Of a stretch of DNA of 64,000 nucleotides, positions 40,088-50,613 are shown in pieces. Positions within the stretch are counted from its first letter, which is position 1. Every line of letters starts with the position of its first letter. The position numbers were made by a program, and so were the translations under genes. The DNA comes from Brienomyrus brachyistius (lineage: Eukaryota > Chordata > Actinopteri > Osteoglossiformes > Mormyridae): the NCBI RefSeq assembly GCF_023856365.1, contig NC_064541.1, forward strand, positions 22,422,214-22,486,213, read 5' to 3'. The notes beneath the pieces are model-generated. The model searched no databases and was not told the origin of the DNA. It saw nothing but the letters and a program-made list of their open reading frames with translations.

Positions 40088-43030
40088 AACATGGCGGCTT
40101 AAACAGTCAACAGTAATTCTATTTTTATAAATCTTTAAAAATGTTTATTTTGTTAAATATATTAATATTAATTGTAATTGCACGTGTTCGATTTAGGGAA
40201 TACCATATCGTGACCGTAAACAGTATCCTAGCATGTGATATTAGATTTTTACCAGACTTGTTAGTATCTTTGGTTTGTTTGTAGTTTGTTTGCCTCTCGA
40301 AAAAATAATATCGCTATGAATGTACTAAAATATTTTATAAAGCTTTCATTGTGGTTTGACTAGTTCGTGTTTCTTGTTTGTTTGTCTCTCGGAAAAAATA
40401 ATCTCACTCAAAAACTGCTAATATATAAAGCAACAACACCCAGCCGCATGTTCATGGAGGCAGCCATGTTTGTTCCGAGATGTATCTGTGGACGTGTTGC
40501 TACTGAGGTTTGTACTTAATCAACTGATACAAACCCAAATAAATTAAATATTCCGATACTGTTTTAGTATCTTCTGAATCCTCTTAGTATTTTCAGAATA
40601 TTTCATTTATTTGTGTTTGTATACTTTATTTACACTGTGTGTACAATCTTTACACCTTTGTCTTACACTATATGTCTGTCTTGCTGCTATATGCACCAGA
40701 ATTTCCCCCTGGGATCAATGACGTTAATCTTAATCTTGAGGTCCAAAGGGTATGCAGTCCATGATCGAAGTGCAGTGATTACAGCCGTGAGGCCCTTTGA
40801 GGAGGAGTTCTGCTGCTTCGATGTGCCGCAGGAGCTGCATAGTGCCGAGGGCTGCAACTTTGAGGTGTAGGTGTTTGGAAAGGTTTGCAAGCTGCTGGAC
40901 ATTGTGAAGACCTGCCCCTCCTCCCTTCACCCTCAGAGTCGGACCCCTGAAGTAGCTCAGAACAAGGATGTGTCAGAGGGAGGTACACCAGGAGGCTTGG
41001 GGGCTGTGGTGCACCAGCCATAGTGACAACGCCCACTTGAGGCACTTTGTCTTGGATTTGTGGGTCGCTGGGAACGGCTGACCACTTGGGTGGGGTAAGT
41101 GTGATGCTGATAAATCGGCATTATTGATCATCCAGATTAAAAGCATGCTTTGTGCCACATGTACATATCACATATGTGTAATCATGTTATTTCATTAGTG
41201 AGTGTTGTGTAAATTGTCAGCTTCCCCTTTATGTTGCTGCTAGTTGTCTCTGGCAGTGCACTGTCAATAAAATCAAAACCTGAATTTCTTTTGTGAAGAG
41301 CTCTTTTATATAATCATAACTCACCAGCCATACTCTGCCTTAAAATATGTAAAAAAAACAGTGAATTACATGGACTTTATTAAAATAGTTACCATTGGCA
41401 CCATTTGTGTCAAACATGTAGGAATTGCTGTAAAATTATTTTGTAGAAATATAATTCAATTAGAAATTTTAGCAGTTTTATATACAATCACTTTTATCAG
41501 TTTTTACAATAACAACTAACAACATAAAACAACTAATAAAGGCAAGACCATCCATACTGCTATGGAAATGATTTGAGTGAATCTGGATATTTATGGTAGG
41601 AGAAACAAATACAGGAAAGCAGCAATGTCAGCATTTATTTGTTGATATTTGTTATTACTTTGAGTGGTTTTAATATCTCGGTTTCTGCCTTATGGAAATA
41701 GGATTAAATGTGCTCATCAATGACACCGCTGCAACGCTGAACAATGAAAAAAAGTGTGTGACAAATGGCCTAATGAGTGACTTGTGCTATTTATGAATAT
41801 TTACATAAATTTTTATAATATTTGAATTTTCCCATGAGCTTCTAGTTGACATGTTGTAGCCATGGTCACGTAATTTTGTGAGCTGGACACAGATAGCCTG
41901 CGAGAACATAAGCGAAGGACGCGCGAGACGAGCTCAAATGCTGCAGCACATCAGTAGTACTCACAATGACAAATTTACTAACTCGCTACTACAGCCTACA
42001 GATTCATAAATGTTAGCTTTCCTGCTGTTACAGTAAATGCATTGATTAATAATGCAAAGCAGTTAATTATTTGACAGTGTCTGCTGGTTTCACATGCAAT
42101 TTCCTACTAGGATCACTGATCAGGTGTTTAAAGAACTGACCAAAAATGAATAAACAAACAGTGATGAATGTTATTAATTCCCCGATCTCAAGAGAATAAC
42201 TTATGCATTATTTGTCTATATGTCTTTGTAGGCAGTAACAATTAACGGGGCATATTTATCAGTGAAATGGCTATTTATATTTTTAGAAAGCTACCCCAAC
42301 CTGCTTTACTCACATGTTGGATGGACTTAAAATAGTAGCTTTACTGTAACAGTATAACTTCTGTCAAGTAATCCGGAAAAGTGAAACTGTTCAAAATAAA
42401 GTGCATTGACTCGTCCTGCAAGTGGAACCATGACGGGGTGTCCAGGTCCACCTGAAGCAAGAACTGTGTACATGCAGCTTTGATGATGTCAACAAAAATA
42501 AACAAGTGAATCTGCCACAAAAAGTCTCATCAGAAAGAAATATTTGGTGCAGACTAAAGGAGCTGGTGCATGTGGGTCCCTTGGGAATAAAGCATCAATA
42601 TTGTCTGTTTAAGCAATATGGTTCATAGCTTCTCTAAGTCTGCCGACGGTTTTGATAAATTGTGCGGCAGAGATCTGCTGTGAAGAATGCAGGGAAGGCA
42701 AAGCCGAGAGGGAAGACAGTCAGGAGCGGTGGGGCCAAGCAGGAGATGATTTACTCAGGCGAGGCTGAAAAGCAGTGTCTGAAAGGCTGGGCGGCTCCAT
42801 TATGCTCATATAAATTTACAGAAAATGCAAACAGTTCATAAGTGTAGTGCACTTGTGAAAATAAATCAAACAAGTGTAAAATGCCTGTTTATTTGTCATA
42901 ACATTGAAAAATCTGTAAAATTACACATTCTGGAACAGATTCCTTGTAACGGATGTTTCCAATGATATTTCCTTTCTATACATAATATCCACACATACAC
43001 TGAACCCTAGGTCCAGTTACATGGATGAAA
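40088..43030. other. Intergenic, nop2 to emg1
   Basis: About 2.9 kb. An AACATGGCGGC (YY1-type) motif is at 40088-40098. A GC-richer island at 40740-41090 has open frames on both strands and is followed by AATAAA on the plus strand near 41268, which may mark an unidentified plus-strand transcript. The rest (41300-43000) is AT-rich with nothing recognised. Confidence 0.4.
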
Positions 43031-43033
43031 GAC

Positions 43034-43039
43034 TTTATT
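43034..43039 (-). terminator. emg1 polyadenylation signal
   Basis: AATAAA on the minus strand, about 50 bases after the emg1 stop codon, giving a very short 3' UTR. Confidence 0.65.
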
Positions 43040-43086
43040 GAATCCAATGACAGATTTGGACAGAAGATACCATAAACCTTTCCAGG

Positions 43087-46000
43087 TCATAAAACACCCC
43101 AAACTTCCTCATAGGCTGAACAGACTTTGGCGCACGTCAAGGCTGCAGACAGGGGGTAGTTACTGATAGAGACGGTTTTTTCTGTATAATCCACGTTCAC
43201 CTGGAAGAAAATCATGAGAGGCTAAAGTTACCCAGGAGATTAAAAAGCAATCATGTTACCACAATGCCAGATATCAGCTATATGTGCAACATAGTAGCTT
43301 TTGGTTTTATGCACAGCACAGCACATAACTCTGCTGAAAGTAGCAAATATACCTAAAAACAAAATCAGATATTGTCACACGCAGAGCCGACCCTAAGTGC
43401 TGCAGCACTCTAGGCCAGATTCAGTTGAGCATCATGCTAAGTGCAAGAAAACTTGAAGCCATTAAGGAGTGTTCCCATTCCTCATCCATGGCTCATCAAT
43501 TCATCCCTCTTTCCTTGTCTCATTAAACAGCCATGTTTCATCCATCTGCGTAACATCAGCCGCATCAGACCCTGCCATCCTGCTGCTGAATCCCTCCTCC
43601 ACGCCTGCATTTCCAGTCACCTTGACGACCACAACTCCCTCCTGATTGGCTTCAGCTCCCAATCTCGCCACAAGCTTCAGTTGGCCCAGAATTCTGCAGC
43701 TTGCCTCATCACCAACACCCCACCCCCGAAATACACGACAAATCATTTTACGTATTGGTTCAGAACAGAACATGGCATTTTATTTCACAATTTAGGACGA
43801 TCTGGTAAAATACGGAATGGGTGTCAGTTGACTTAGAAGACATCTCAAAGTACAGGCACACAATTCATTATTAAATCTTGCTAGCAGATGAATCATTTAT
43901 TTTCCACAGAATAAAATATTGCATAACCTTATTCCGTTAATCTGCACCGCCAAGCTAGGTAAGTGTAACACCTGCACCGCCAACTCAGCAAGTGAATTGT
44001 TACCCAGTTATCAGTATCAGCGATCTTACGCAAAATGTACCTGTAATCAGTATTGATCCGAATTGCCATATCAGTGCACCACTATAAATTATTCAGTACA
44101 AACTTGACTTGTGCTTACATCACTGTTGGCTGAGGTCCCAGGGACTCCACTAGAAAAATACAGTCAAGCCATCCACACATAGTTTGCAGGTGCGTGAATA
44201 CTAAGGGTTTTATGGTTGTAAATTAATTTGCTCAAATCTTTCTAATGAAACATAATGTGTCTTCCATTCCAACTTGAGAATGTTCTCAAGGAGCCACACA
44301 AACACAAAGTTTCATCCAATTCAATGGTGGGAATATTTGGATTCTGTAATTAGGGGTTATGGCTGCCAAAACCTAAATACGGTACATGATAATAACCGAC
44401 ACACGTAAAAATGTCATAGACTCATTGATATAGAATATAGACTCAATGTTTATGATGAACATCCCAATGGGATGCAGCAGCGAAACGACAATAAGGTATA
44501 TTTTATGTACAGTACTGTACTCAGGGTTCCCACTATTTTTAAGGAATCATTTTCCAGGACATTTCCAGGAGCTTTTTTCCGGAAATTCATGACAGGATCT
44601 GGTCATACAGTCATACACTTTAGTCACAGGCTTAACACCATTTTAATTTCTCTTTGATTAGGCAGGGATTTAGTGTCACCGATATGCTCAATTACATAAA
44701 GGTAACACTAATTAATGCACTGATGTATAATGGGCTTGTTTGACTGCTCTTTGTTGCACACTGTTTTAAACTGCAAACTCTTTTAAAGAAATAAATGCCT
44801 CTTGGATTGTGGAAAACTATCCAAACACTGGAATATACTGAGCAATTCCATAATATTCTAATACATCCCAGACCGTTATTTGCACTTCTTTTACGAGATA
44901 GTTAACATTATTCGCTTCACATGGGGGCTGCCATAATGTTTTATCTCATCTGTGCATTCTGCATTATTAAAATACGGGCTCAGTGCTACAAACATGTATT
45001 ATAACTGCCATGTACAGTATATAGGTTTGAATGACCATAACTCCTAATTTCTACCCACAGAATTGGATGAAACTTTGTTTAGCTACTTCCATCCATCCAT
45101 TTTCCAAACCGCTTATCCTACTGGGTCGCGGGGGGTCCAGAGCCTATCCCGGAAGCTATGGGCACGAGGCAAGGAACAGCCCAGGATGGGGGGCCAGCCC
45201 ATCGCAGGACACACTCACACACCATTCACTCACACATGCACACCTACGGGCAATTTAGCAACTCCAATTAGCCTCGGCATGTCTTTGGACTGTGGGGGGA
45301 AACCGGAGTACCCAGAGAAAACCCCACAACGACATGGAGAGAACATGCAAACTCCACACACATGTGACCCAGGTGGAGACTTGAACTCGGGTCCCAGAGG
45401 TGTGAGGTAACAGTGCAAACCACTACACCACCATGCTGCCCCTGTTTGGCTACTTATCAGATATAAAAGAACATTCGTACTAAGAATGGGACATATTTTT
45501 GTGTTATTACAAAGATACAGGCTCAGTGTATATGCATATTTTATTACCATATACAATATAAAGATTTTAATGGCCATAACTCCCACATTTCACAGTAGAA
45601 TTGGTTAAAATTTTCTGTGGACAAATAAGATCAATTTGGAAAGGAAGATACAGGCTCAGTGGTGTACATGTATTTGATATTGCTGTATAGGCTTGAATGA
45701 CTAAAACCCCTAATATTTAACAGTAAACTGAATGAAACTGTGTGCTATTTGACAGGTACAGAAGTACATTCTCCAGTTGGAATGGAGGCACATTATGCCT
45801 TATTACAAAGATTTGTACTCCCATAAAATCTGTTGTATTTGTGCACCCACAAATTATGTGTAGATGACTTGGCCGCAGCACTAAACAGGGGACTTACTAA
45901 ACCTTGTTTAAAATTTAAAACCTACAGTTGTCACCTGTGATTTGTCTCGTATACTTGTGTCGGGATCAGTTTATCACCTCTCAAGTTCATAATGTTTTCT

Positions 46001-47167
46001 TAGTCAAATGGGAAAGTAAAGCATACTTCAAAAAGTTTAACTTTCATTCAGAAGTATGAAGATCAGTTTTACAGCCGAAAGTACAGTCATTTTTAACCAT
46101 ATACACATTCCTATTATTCTGTACAACAGAGGTTTCAGCTCCTGCCCATTGGTGACCTCTACTCACCGATCCATGTGCAAATGCTCCTATAACCACAGTG
46201 GCAGGACCCTCACTGGGAACCAAGGTCCTGGGGCACACAGCACCACTAGTTGCAGAGAAAGACATAGCGATGCGGGGGCAGCCTGGCGGCAGGTGGTCCG
46301 AAACCGGGTTTCTGATGAGCCTGAGTAAGCGCTGGGGTCCGTCAGCAGCCCTCACTTTCAGCTTGTGTAGGAGCTGGACTGATGGAAGGGACAGCATAGC
46401 GAGAGAGAGGGAAGGATGACAGGTCTACAATGATGTAAATGATGTACGTAAAAATTTACTGTGTATCAGAAATTCACTTACCCATTAGTCCACAAAAACG
46501 TGTAAAAGTGCGAGGAATACGTGTCTGAGGGTTGATCTCTATTAAAGAGTTTTTTTCCGTATGAACATAAACCTGCAGCAATCCAGCGCGATTCAGAGGA
46601 CTGTCCATTAACATGAGCAAACACTGCGTTGGACAAAAGGGATGACAGTTAGTTATAATGTTTGTGTTCACGCAACCCATAAAAAAATCAACTATCAGAA
46701 GTAAACGTGTCTGAGCACCTGGTGCGTGATATCAGGTCGGACGGTGCCAGGATCTCTCCCATTTTTAATAATCATGCTCTTGTGTTGATCGCAGTTCAGA
46801 AGTTCAAAGGATTTTCCAACCTAGAAGTATAAAAACAGCACATCCAATTGGCTTAAACCTGTTCACTCTTTATTTAATTTAAGACAAACGTTACAACGCA
46901 ATACGTATCACAAGTAACATTAGAAGCGTATATGTGTAACCACTAACTCTCATTCCTTGCTTGATTGTAAGTATGAATCCGGAATGTACGTATGATTATA
47001 AAATAAAACTGTAGTACCTTCACTGTTTCTAACGTCGCTCCTTCAAGAACAACAACAAGCCTTTTCTCCGACATTTTTTCGTGAAGGTTTCGCATTTGTT
47101 TAGCCGGCTTAGGTTCATATTCATCCAAATGTTCGAGACCACGCTTGGCTCCTGTGTATGCTGCCAT
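43087..47167 (-). CDS. emg1: rRNA small-subunit pseudouridine N1-methyltransferase EMG1 (NEP1)
   Basis: SPOUT-family enzyme that methylates N1 of a pseudouridine in 18S rRNA and is needed for 40S assembly in the nucleolus. Five coding exons: 47018-47167, 46719-46820, 46482-46623, 46167-46378, 43087-43200. Total 720 bases, 239 residues (human 244). Landmarks: RLVVVLEGATLETVK, then FELLNCDQHKS, DITHQCLLMLMDSPLNRAGLL, INPQTRIPRTFTRFCGLM, VQLLHKLKVRAADGP, VVIGAFAHG (part of the knotted SAM site), and the C-terminus NYPLSAALTCAKV. The last exon is 3 kb from the one before it; that intron holds a SINE and a LINE scrap. The ATG lies in an AAGATGGCAGC context. Another ribosome-assembly methyltransferase, nop2, is next downstream. 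Confidence 0.97.
43486..43745 (+). mobile_element. LINE reverse-transcriptase fragment
   Basis: The plus strand reads HLRNISRIRP, then ESLLHACISSHLDDHNSLL, then KLQLAQNSAACLIT. This wording is typical of the region after the catalytic palm in L2/Rex/CR1-type LINE reverse transcriptases. About 85 codons only, with no flanking endonuclease or tail found, so it is a truncated relic. It lies in emg1 intron 4. Confidence 0.75.
45076..45455 (-). repeat. tRNA-derived SINE, full length, with target-site duplication
   Basis: Element about 45089-45442, flanked by TGTTTAGCTACTT (45076-45088) and TGTTTGGCTACTT (45443-45455), one mismatch. It has the same structure as the copy at 34.4 kb, with GGGGCAGCATGGTGGTGTAG at the head and ATGG repeats at the tail. 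It lies in emg1 intron 4, in sense with the gene. Confidence 0.9.
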
Positions 47168-47244
47168 CTTGTTTTGCTGAGAAGTAGCCGTCGCGGTAAT
47201 CTGCTGTGCGCTGGCGTCGCAGAGTGATTTCGTAAATGTGGCCT

Positions 47245-47400
47245 TATTGGCTTGGGGGTTGCACGGTGGCGCAGACACGCTTGCTGCCGCACCCCTCTTA
47301 TACCTTCCTATGTCAGTGTGGGTTTCTCCGGTGAACTGGAGTTGCGCAATCGTTTGTATGTTTGTGCGTGGAACCACCCTGCAAGGCACCGCTACCAGGG
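47245..47400 (+). repeat. Possible second SINE-like repeat upstream of emg1
   Basis: A block starting GGGTTGCACGGTGGCGCAG resembles the head of a tRNA-derived fish repeat, but it differs from the CCATCCAT family and lacks a clear tail. It starts only about 80 bases above the emg1 ATG, so it may overlap the promoter. Low certainty. Confidence 0.35.
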
Positions 47401-48142
47401 TTGTGCACTATTCAGAAGTGAATTGAATATGGCATTCAAGTTGAATTACGGTTGAAAGCAGGATGCGAAATTGTAATTTGAATTCAAGAAACTAGAATTA
47501 AAATAAACTTGAATTCAGATAATTTCTTATACATGCAGTGATACTAGAAAGTTTGTGAACCCTTTAGAATTTTCACCATTTCTGCTAAATATGACCTTTA
47601 AAGTAAGTCCTAAAACTAGATAAAGAGAACCCAATTAAATCAAACAAAAAGCCTTATCCTTGTTTATTTATTTATTGAGGAGAATGATTGAACGCTTCAT
47701 ATGTGTGTGTGGGAAATGTATGTGAACCTTTTCTGTCGATAACTGGTGTGACCCCACAGCAATAACTTCAACTAAACAATTCTGGTAACTGTTGATCAGT
47801 CCTGCTCATCAGCTTGTAGGAAACTACAAGCCCTGTACTACTTACAGAACAGCTTCAACTCAGGGATGTTGTTGGGTTAGCTCACATGAACTACTCGATT
47901 GAAGTACTTCCATAACACTTCCATATCGTTAAGGCCAGGATTTGGACTTACTCATTCCAGAACATGATGTTCCTGCTGGTTGACTGTATTTTGGCAGAAC
48001 ATCTTGTATGTTTAGAGTCATTGTCTAACTGCCTGACCCATTTTGTTTTTGAGCTTCAAGACAGGGACAGATATCCTGAAGTTATACTGTAGAACTTTAT
48101 TTACAACTTAAATAAAAATCTGATCATGTTTTAGGTCAAATA

Positions 48143-49643
48143 CACTACTCACAATAAGTTAGGGATATTGTGAGAGACTCAGTGGATGTCATACATACGG
48201 TGTTTGTTACACTTCAGACATTTTTGGGATAGGGAGGCAATTGTATTGGGGTGATAGACACACCTCATCTTGTGTTTTCCATGTAATGGTCTCACTGTGT
48301 ACAGGTGTGCCTTATTGGGGCCAATGCCACAACACAACCTTTTTCAATGTGGCATCAATTTCAACAGTCTGTGGGGATAAAAAGCTGGTATTGTCAGCAA
48401 GTCATTCCAAGTTCATCGGTCAAACAGCCATGAACACACGACGTCACTTACCGGACGACCGGCTCCACCTGGCCATGGCGCGCCTTCAGGTCGGTGGCAG
48501 GCAGTCAGATGTTGCTCGTGAACTTGGTGTCTCTCAAAGTGTTATCAGCAGACTTGCATCAAGACACAGAACTACTGGCAGAGTTCAGGACAGACCCAGG
48601 AGTGGAGCCCTCACAGACCGCAATGATGACCAGTACCTAAGGACCACTGCACTCAGACTTCGTTATGTAACTGCCACACAGCTGCAGGCCCGTTTACAAG
48701 ATGCGTACTATGGTTTCCAGACAAACCATTCGCAACAGACTCCACCGCTTTGGCTTGAATGCCAGATGGCCATTGCAGGTGACTCGACTGACACCAAGAC
48801 ACAGCCGTGAACGTTTGCAGTGGGCACAAGACCATGTGACCTGGACAATGCAGCAGTGGTCTACCGTCCTGTTCACTGATGAGTGTTGGGTCACCTTGCA
48901 CAGAAATGATGGCCGTCAGCGTTGCTGGAGACGGCGAGGAGAGCGATACGCTGAGGTCAACATGGTCCCCAGGGTTTGCTTTGGTGGAGGAGGTGCAACA
49001 GTCTGGGCAGGCATCACCAGTCAGCGCAAAACAGATTTTGGTCCATTATTGTCCATGGCTCAGTTCTTACCTCAGAGACATCATTGAACCCACCATCATC
49101 CCCCAATTCCGCCAGCACACCCCCAACTTTCTGTTCATGGATGGTAATGCTCCACCACATCGTGGCAGAATTGTCACAGCTCGACTTCAGGAAGTTGGAG
49201 TGCCTCATGGTATGGCCATCAATGTCCCTTGACCTGAACCCCATAGAGCACGTCTGGGACCAATTGAAGCAGAGACTGGATGATCGTACCCCACCCCCAC
49301 GTGACCTGGCAGAACTGCGTGTAGCACTTGTGGAAGAGTGGAACACGTTGCCTCAGGACAACATCATGAGGCTAGTGAGGAGCATGAGACGCTGCTGTCA
49401 AACTGTCATTGCGGCAAATGGAGGAAACACCCGCTACTGACATTGTCAATTTTTGTTATTTGGGGCTGTCTCTGTTATTGTCTAAATTTCTGGGGTAATA
49501 AATATTAAGCTAATGACAATGGTGTTTCTTCTCTACGTTATTAGTAATATCAAAGGGAACTTTTACACATTTCATTAATATTCAGAGCAAATTGGAGAAG
49601 CACTCATGTACATTACAATATCCCTAACTTATTGTGAGTAGTG
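48143..49643 (+). mobile_element. Tc1/mariner element nested in the older transposon
   Basis: A 1501-base element with terminal inverted repeats of about 29 bases, starting CACTACTCACAATAAGTTAG, flanked on both sides by the TA target duplication (48141-48142 and 49644-49645). Removing it and one TA restores a continuous outer element. The inverted repeats are nearly identical, which suggests a younger insertion than its host element. Confidence 0.95.
48430..49440 (+). pseudogene. Tc1-like transposase, frameshifted
   Basis: Begins MNTRRHLPDDRLHLAMARL and carries the paired-like helix-turn-helix region (DVARELGVSQSVISRL), then LFTDECWV (first catalytic aspartate), FMDGNAPPH (second) and DLNPIEHVW (glutamate of the DDE triad). 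The frame changes at about 48708, 49035 and 49225, so at least three lesions break it and no single frame encodes the enzyme. Nearly full length (about 336 codons). Confidence 0.92.
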
Positions 49644-49699
49644 TACATGCAGAAATAGAGCAAAACTCACAAACTTCTAGCACCACTGTATCGTGGGTG

Positions 49700-50149
49700 C
49701 AACTCTTAACAATACAGCTTAATGTTTCAGTATAAAATCAAGTAATTCTTTTTCTTATCTATACTTTCTAGATGATACATTTGACATGTGATTCACACAC
49801 TACAGGTATACAAATAACCTTACCATCACCCTATTCATGTAACAACCCATGAACACTCAGAAGAAAACTCTTCACAGATGCTAATACACATAAACCGTTA
49901 CATATGCAAAAACAATAAATATATGTTTGCACATCCCGGCACACCCTTGGCCAAGCCCCAGACTCATACTTGTGCAAAAACAGCACCAATCATCATCATC
50001 ATTACGTCCAGTTATGGGTACTGGTGCCTCTACACTGTGTATGACTGAGTGTGTGAGTGCCCTCTGATGGCCTGTTTCATTTCTGGGTGAGACGTACCCA
50101 AATACATGGCTATGAGAAATGGAAGGGGGATGGATGGATGGATGGATGG

Positions 50150-50182
<33 letters not shown>

Positions 50183-50345
50183 CGGATGGATGGGAAATGC
50201 AGGTACCCAGTGGATATGTGATTAACCACAAGAGGCTTAACAGAAATAGGCAACTTATTAATATAAAATGATAACAAATATGCATTACATTACAAACATA
50301 TTTATTACATTGCTGTGAATGTGAAAAAGTAAAGCTATTCAGCAA
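49700..50345. other. Flank between the transposon and the kel 3' end
   Basis: AT-rich. It contains the tail of another SINE-like relic before the GGAT repeat ('ctgatggcctgtttcatttctgggtgagac'). No gene seen. Confidence 0.4.
50129..50191. repeat. (GGAT)n microsatellite
   Basis: About 15 units of GGAT/GGAC on the plus strand, probably grown from the tail of a SINE relic. Confidence 0.95.
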
Positions 50346-50613
50346 TCAACTTTTATTTTGTAATTTAAAAATGAAAACAAGTAGAAAAAAAGAATTATTG
50401 CATCATAATTTTGTAGAAAAATATGTGTATATACATATATAATCATCAATTTGCCCCTGCTTCATCTGTTGAGGTGTACAGTTTATGCACATATAGATAC
50501 ACTTAAAACATAAATGCAGTACGTCTTCAGTGGACAGATACTTTTACACATTCTGAACAGCTTTATGTAACTACATCTGTATATATTCAAAATAAAATGA
50601 GTATCATGAGTAA

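Larger units (their letters stand above)
47536..49688 (+). mobile_element. Older Tc1-like non-autonomous DNA transposon, interrupted
   Basis: The left end CAGTGATACTAGAAAGTTTG and the reverse complement of the right end (CAGTGGTGCTAGAAGTTTGT) form terminal inverted repeats. TA follows the right end; the left TA is not intact. Without the younger insertion at 48143-49643 it would be about 650 bases long. No coding sequence of its own was found. Confidence 0.75.
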
